Assembly (NCBI GenBank): GCA_963575645.1
Contig: OY754473.1
Location: 1,302,001-1,366,000, forward strand
DNA from: Xanthostigma xanthostigma
Lineage: Eukaryota; Arthropoda; Insecta; Raphidioptera; Raphidiidae
Length of the DNA stretch: 64,000 bases
Direction of reading: 5' to 3'
Within the stretch, counting starts at the first letter, position 1, and each line of letters begins with the position of its first letter. The notes beneath the pieces were generated by a model. The model did not search any database. It saw only the letters and a program-made list of their open reading frames with translations, and was not told the origin of the DNA. Position numbers and translations under genes: made by a program. This document shows, piece by piece, positions 62,025 to 64,000 of the stretch.

Positions 62025-62685
62025 TAATAATAATAATAATTATTATTATTATTATTATTATTTTCGTTTATTTACCAGACAGCACAATAATAAATTAGCT
62101 CATAAGAATCCCTACCCTAGAACTGGCATTGCCAAGTTGGGTATGAAAACTCAAATAACTATTATATTGAATTGTATTGTATAATAAAATTATAATAAAA
62201 AAAATAATAATAATATAATTTCATAGTTTAAAGGTCACTAAGAAAGAGTGTCCATAGGCGCATAGCTTAAAAACCAATAGATTTTTAGCCACATAATATA
62301 TGTTTAGCGAGATTTTAGATATAGGAATTCACAAACATATTCTATGTTCAACTTTTGTGCTTTTTTTTGGAAATAGAAAAATAGTCGAAAACTAGGTAAT
62401 GTTGAAAGGCGTCACTCTGTATAAAATAATAATGTCATATTCGGATTCAGCGCACTCGAAAACGTATTTCTAGAGCTTAGTATTTTTTAAGATTGTGAAC
62501 TCAATGGATATCCCTATATCTAAAATCTATAAGCTAAACATAATATCTGTAGTTAAAAATTTAGTTGTTTTTAGGCTATGCGCCCATGGACACTTTTCCT
62601 TAGTGACCTTTAAACTATAAAATAAAACCATTTTCGATCAATTTAACCGAGAACCAAATCCCATACGGTTTGTGCGGGGTCCTTT

Positions 62686-63476
62686 AAAAGAGAGCTTCTT
62701 AAGTCACAGGTTAATTTAATTAACTGGTTAATTAAGCCTTATTCTGCTAATTAATTTACTTGATGTATTTTTTTAATGTAATTGACGAATCCTGTGTATA
62801 GCTGTTACGGATAATAAATTTATTCTGTTCCATTCTAAAATGTTCTTCGTATGATTAGCGAGATAATAATAAAGTTACTATCCGTTTGTGTAAATAAGGT
62901 TTAACACTATGATAAAGTTTGGTACTATGACGATAATATATAAGATATGTCAGTTTTTAAGCTACATCAAACTATTTTTGACCAAATTGTTTTGTAACAC
63001 TTTTTTTCATTTGTTTCAGGTGAGTCAACGCTTCAAATATTTCAGATTTTTGGAATTTTGGAAACGTTCCGTGGATCGAAAATAACGGTTAGTTATTTAT
63101 TTTAATTTGTTTATTATCATGTTTTATCATAACGGGAAAAATTGATAATTCTAAAGGAGGCTCCCTTCAGGTCTGTGTTAGTACTACTTACTCACGCATC
63201 TTGTCCATAGGATATTTATACCCCCGGCTCTTGGCCTATGTCATGACAAATTAAAACACGAAGATAGGTTATATTGTAATTAATGAATGCTTATTTTATT
63301 TATTTAATAATAAATTGATAATATTTTAAATTCAGCGATTTTTATAGTTAATTGTAAACATTATTTTTTGCATTATAGAAATATACCTAATTTATTTTTG
63401 TAATATTTGCACAATGCGATATTGTTGAAAAAAAAAACGTTCATAAAATATTTAAAAAAAAACTCTTTCTAGTAAA
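62686..63476. other. Low-copy sequence holding the candidate ratchet site
   Basis: No repeats recognised. Contains the juxtaposed splice sites at 63002-63025. The sequence just after reads open for 21 codons from the donor GTG, then stops. Confidence 0.45.
63002..63025 (+). promoter_or_regulatory. Candidate recursive splice site
   Basis: A pyrimidine tract (TTTTTTCATTTGTTTCAG) ends in CAG at 63017-63019, immediately followed by GTGAGT at 63020-63025. The junction CAG|GTGAGT is a perfect acceptor joined to a perfect donor with no exon between, the layout of ratchet points in long insect introns. A TGTAAC branch-like sequence lies about 25 bases upstream of the AG. If real it means the window is in a plus-strand intron. 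Confidence 0.5.
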
Positions 63477-63757
63477 TATACTTTTCTTCATACCTCGATC
63501 GAGAGTACATACTTTCGGCATCAATTGTAAGGCAGAAAGTCTAACATTTACGCATTGGTGGGGTTACACGCACTTATGCGGTAAGTACGTACATTTTTAG
63601 CTAATAGTCGCGACCAGCTGTCATTCGTGTTTTTACGTATAACATCAAATCTGCCTGTTTGGAATTTGTCTGTGTTTTTGGGTAATTAAAAAGTAATTAA
63701 TTACCTAATGTATTTAATAAGCAAACTTACGACTGAGGTATGAAGAAAAATAGTATA
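63477..63757. mobile_element. MITE, 281 bp
   Basis: TATACTTTTCTTCATACCTC on the left and GAGGTATGAAGAAAAATAG then TATA on the right are inverted ends. Interior non-coding. TATA at both edges may include a TA duplication. Confidence 0.65.
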
Positions 63758-63763
63758 CACCAC

Positions 63764-63838
63764 ACTGGCCGAAAGTTTGATATCCTTGCACTGCGCCTCT
63801 GGTATCATGGCGCGCAGGGCAAGATATCAAACTTTCGA
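63764..63838. repeat. 75-bp hairpin
   Basis: CGAAAGTTTGATATCCTTGC pairs with GCAAGATATCAAACTTTCG; the loop includes CGCCTCTGGTATCATGGCG, which folds again. No function assigned. Confidence 0.75.
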
Positions 63839-64000
63839 CCTTTGGGGTGTAATATATTATTTATGAGCGATAAAAATTACCGTTTTGTATTTTGCATTTA
63901 AAATGGCGGCCTCCGGTAAATTGGCCACACTTTGTTGATACCATATATTTAATACCCTCTATATTGCTAGCAAAGATCGGGAGAAAGACTTAAACACTAC
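63839..64000. other. Unassigned end of window
   Basis: AT-rich sequence with AAAATGGCGGCCTCCGG at 63900. Nothing recognised. Confidence 0.3.

Larger units (their letters stand above)
61443..62218 (+). mobile_element. LINE 3' end with an inserted hammerhead-like palindrome
   Basis: A 5'-truncated non-LTR retrotransposon: C-terminal reverse-transcriptase codons, then a 3' untranslated region with CCTACCCTAGAACTGGC and an A/T-rich (AAT)n end. The untranslated region is interrupted by a palindrome at 61833-62024. Confidence 0.65.
61379..62685. mobile_element. MITE G, copy 3, with a LINE fragment in its left arm
   Basis: AAAGGACCCCGCACAAACC and its inverse are the ends. The left arm is split after GGTTTTAT (about 61442) and resumes near 62222 with TAGTTTAAAGGTCACTAAG. 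The right arm (62540-62685) is intact and gives the uninterrupted sequence. Confidence 0.8.

Overview
The window is AT-rich animal DNA that looks like insect, most likely Lepidoptera. The evidence is a set of interspersed repeats that I recognise as typical of moth and butterfly genomes: the tail reading GAAGTCGGTTAAAAA, the repeat that starts ACTAGCGGTCCCGCCC and ends in CTCTTCAGC, the TTGGTTGTCTGTAAAG element, the tail GGTTTCGGAGATTAGCG, and several tRNA-derived SINEs. The species cannot be told from the sequence. I found no intact host protein-coding gene. The longest open frames are under 150 codons and nearly all lie inside repeats. The window is best read as one long intron or intergenic tract packed with nested mobile elements. 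A perfect back-to-back splice acceptor and donor at 63.02 kb fits a recursive splice site in a long plus-strand intron.

Layout. 0-9 kb: terminal-inverted-repeat (TIR) elements, a 2.8-kb foldback element at 2.63-5.43 kb with another repeat inside it, a hAT-type MITE with 8-bp target duplication at 6.2 kb, and a G-poor tract at 7.2-7.5 kb. 8.4-23.3 kb: four copies of a common repeat (called R1 here), three of which carry a tRNA-Lys-derived SINE; two copies of a TGTGTC-ended MITE; a decayed mariner transposase at 13.0-13.35 kb; and a palindromic retroelement with hammerhead-like cores at 15.5-16.1 kb. 23.4-28.7 kb: low-copy GC-rich sequence, a pogo-like relic, a Tc1-like element and a Tigger-like MITE. 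29-34.3 kb: another hammerhead-like element, a 1.4-kb TIR element, and a 1.55-kb foldback containing a 1-kb A-run element. 34.6-42 kb: a MITE split by two insertions, a 259-bp tandem duplication, a hAT MITE, a hammerhead palindrome with 14-bp target duplication, an element carrying a THAP-domain exon, and another palindrome split by an A-run element. 43-53 kb: assorted TIR elements, SINEs, nested MITEs with CAGGGTGTC ends, a TTAA-flanked element, and a 115-121-bp tandem array. 53-62.7 kb: a TAAAACTTCTT-ended element, a palindrome whose two arms encode the same small peptide, a hAT element, the third Tc1-like copy, large palindromes, and a foldback that has captured a LINE reverse-transcriptase 3' end. 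62.7-64 kb: low-copy sequence with the candidate ratchet site, a small MITE and a hairpin.

The main theme is layering. Because many host elements are palindromes, the intact opposite arm shows what the site looked like before the other arm was hit. Three of the six A-run elements can be placed exactly this way, all in A-runs of the left arm. The strongest leads for something new are the hammerhead-like palindromic retroelements, the A-run element with its odd ends, and the recursive splice site. Coordinates of repeat edges are by-eye alignments and are good to a few bases unless a target duplication is quoted. Family names are given only where ends, target duplications or protein motifs support them.
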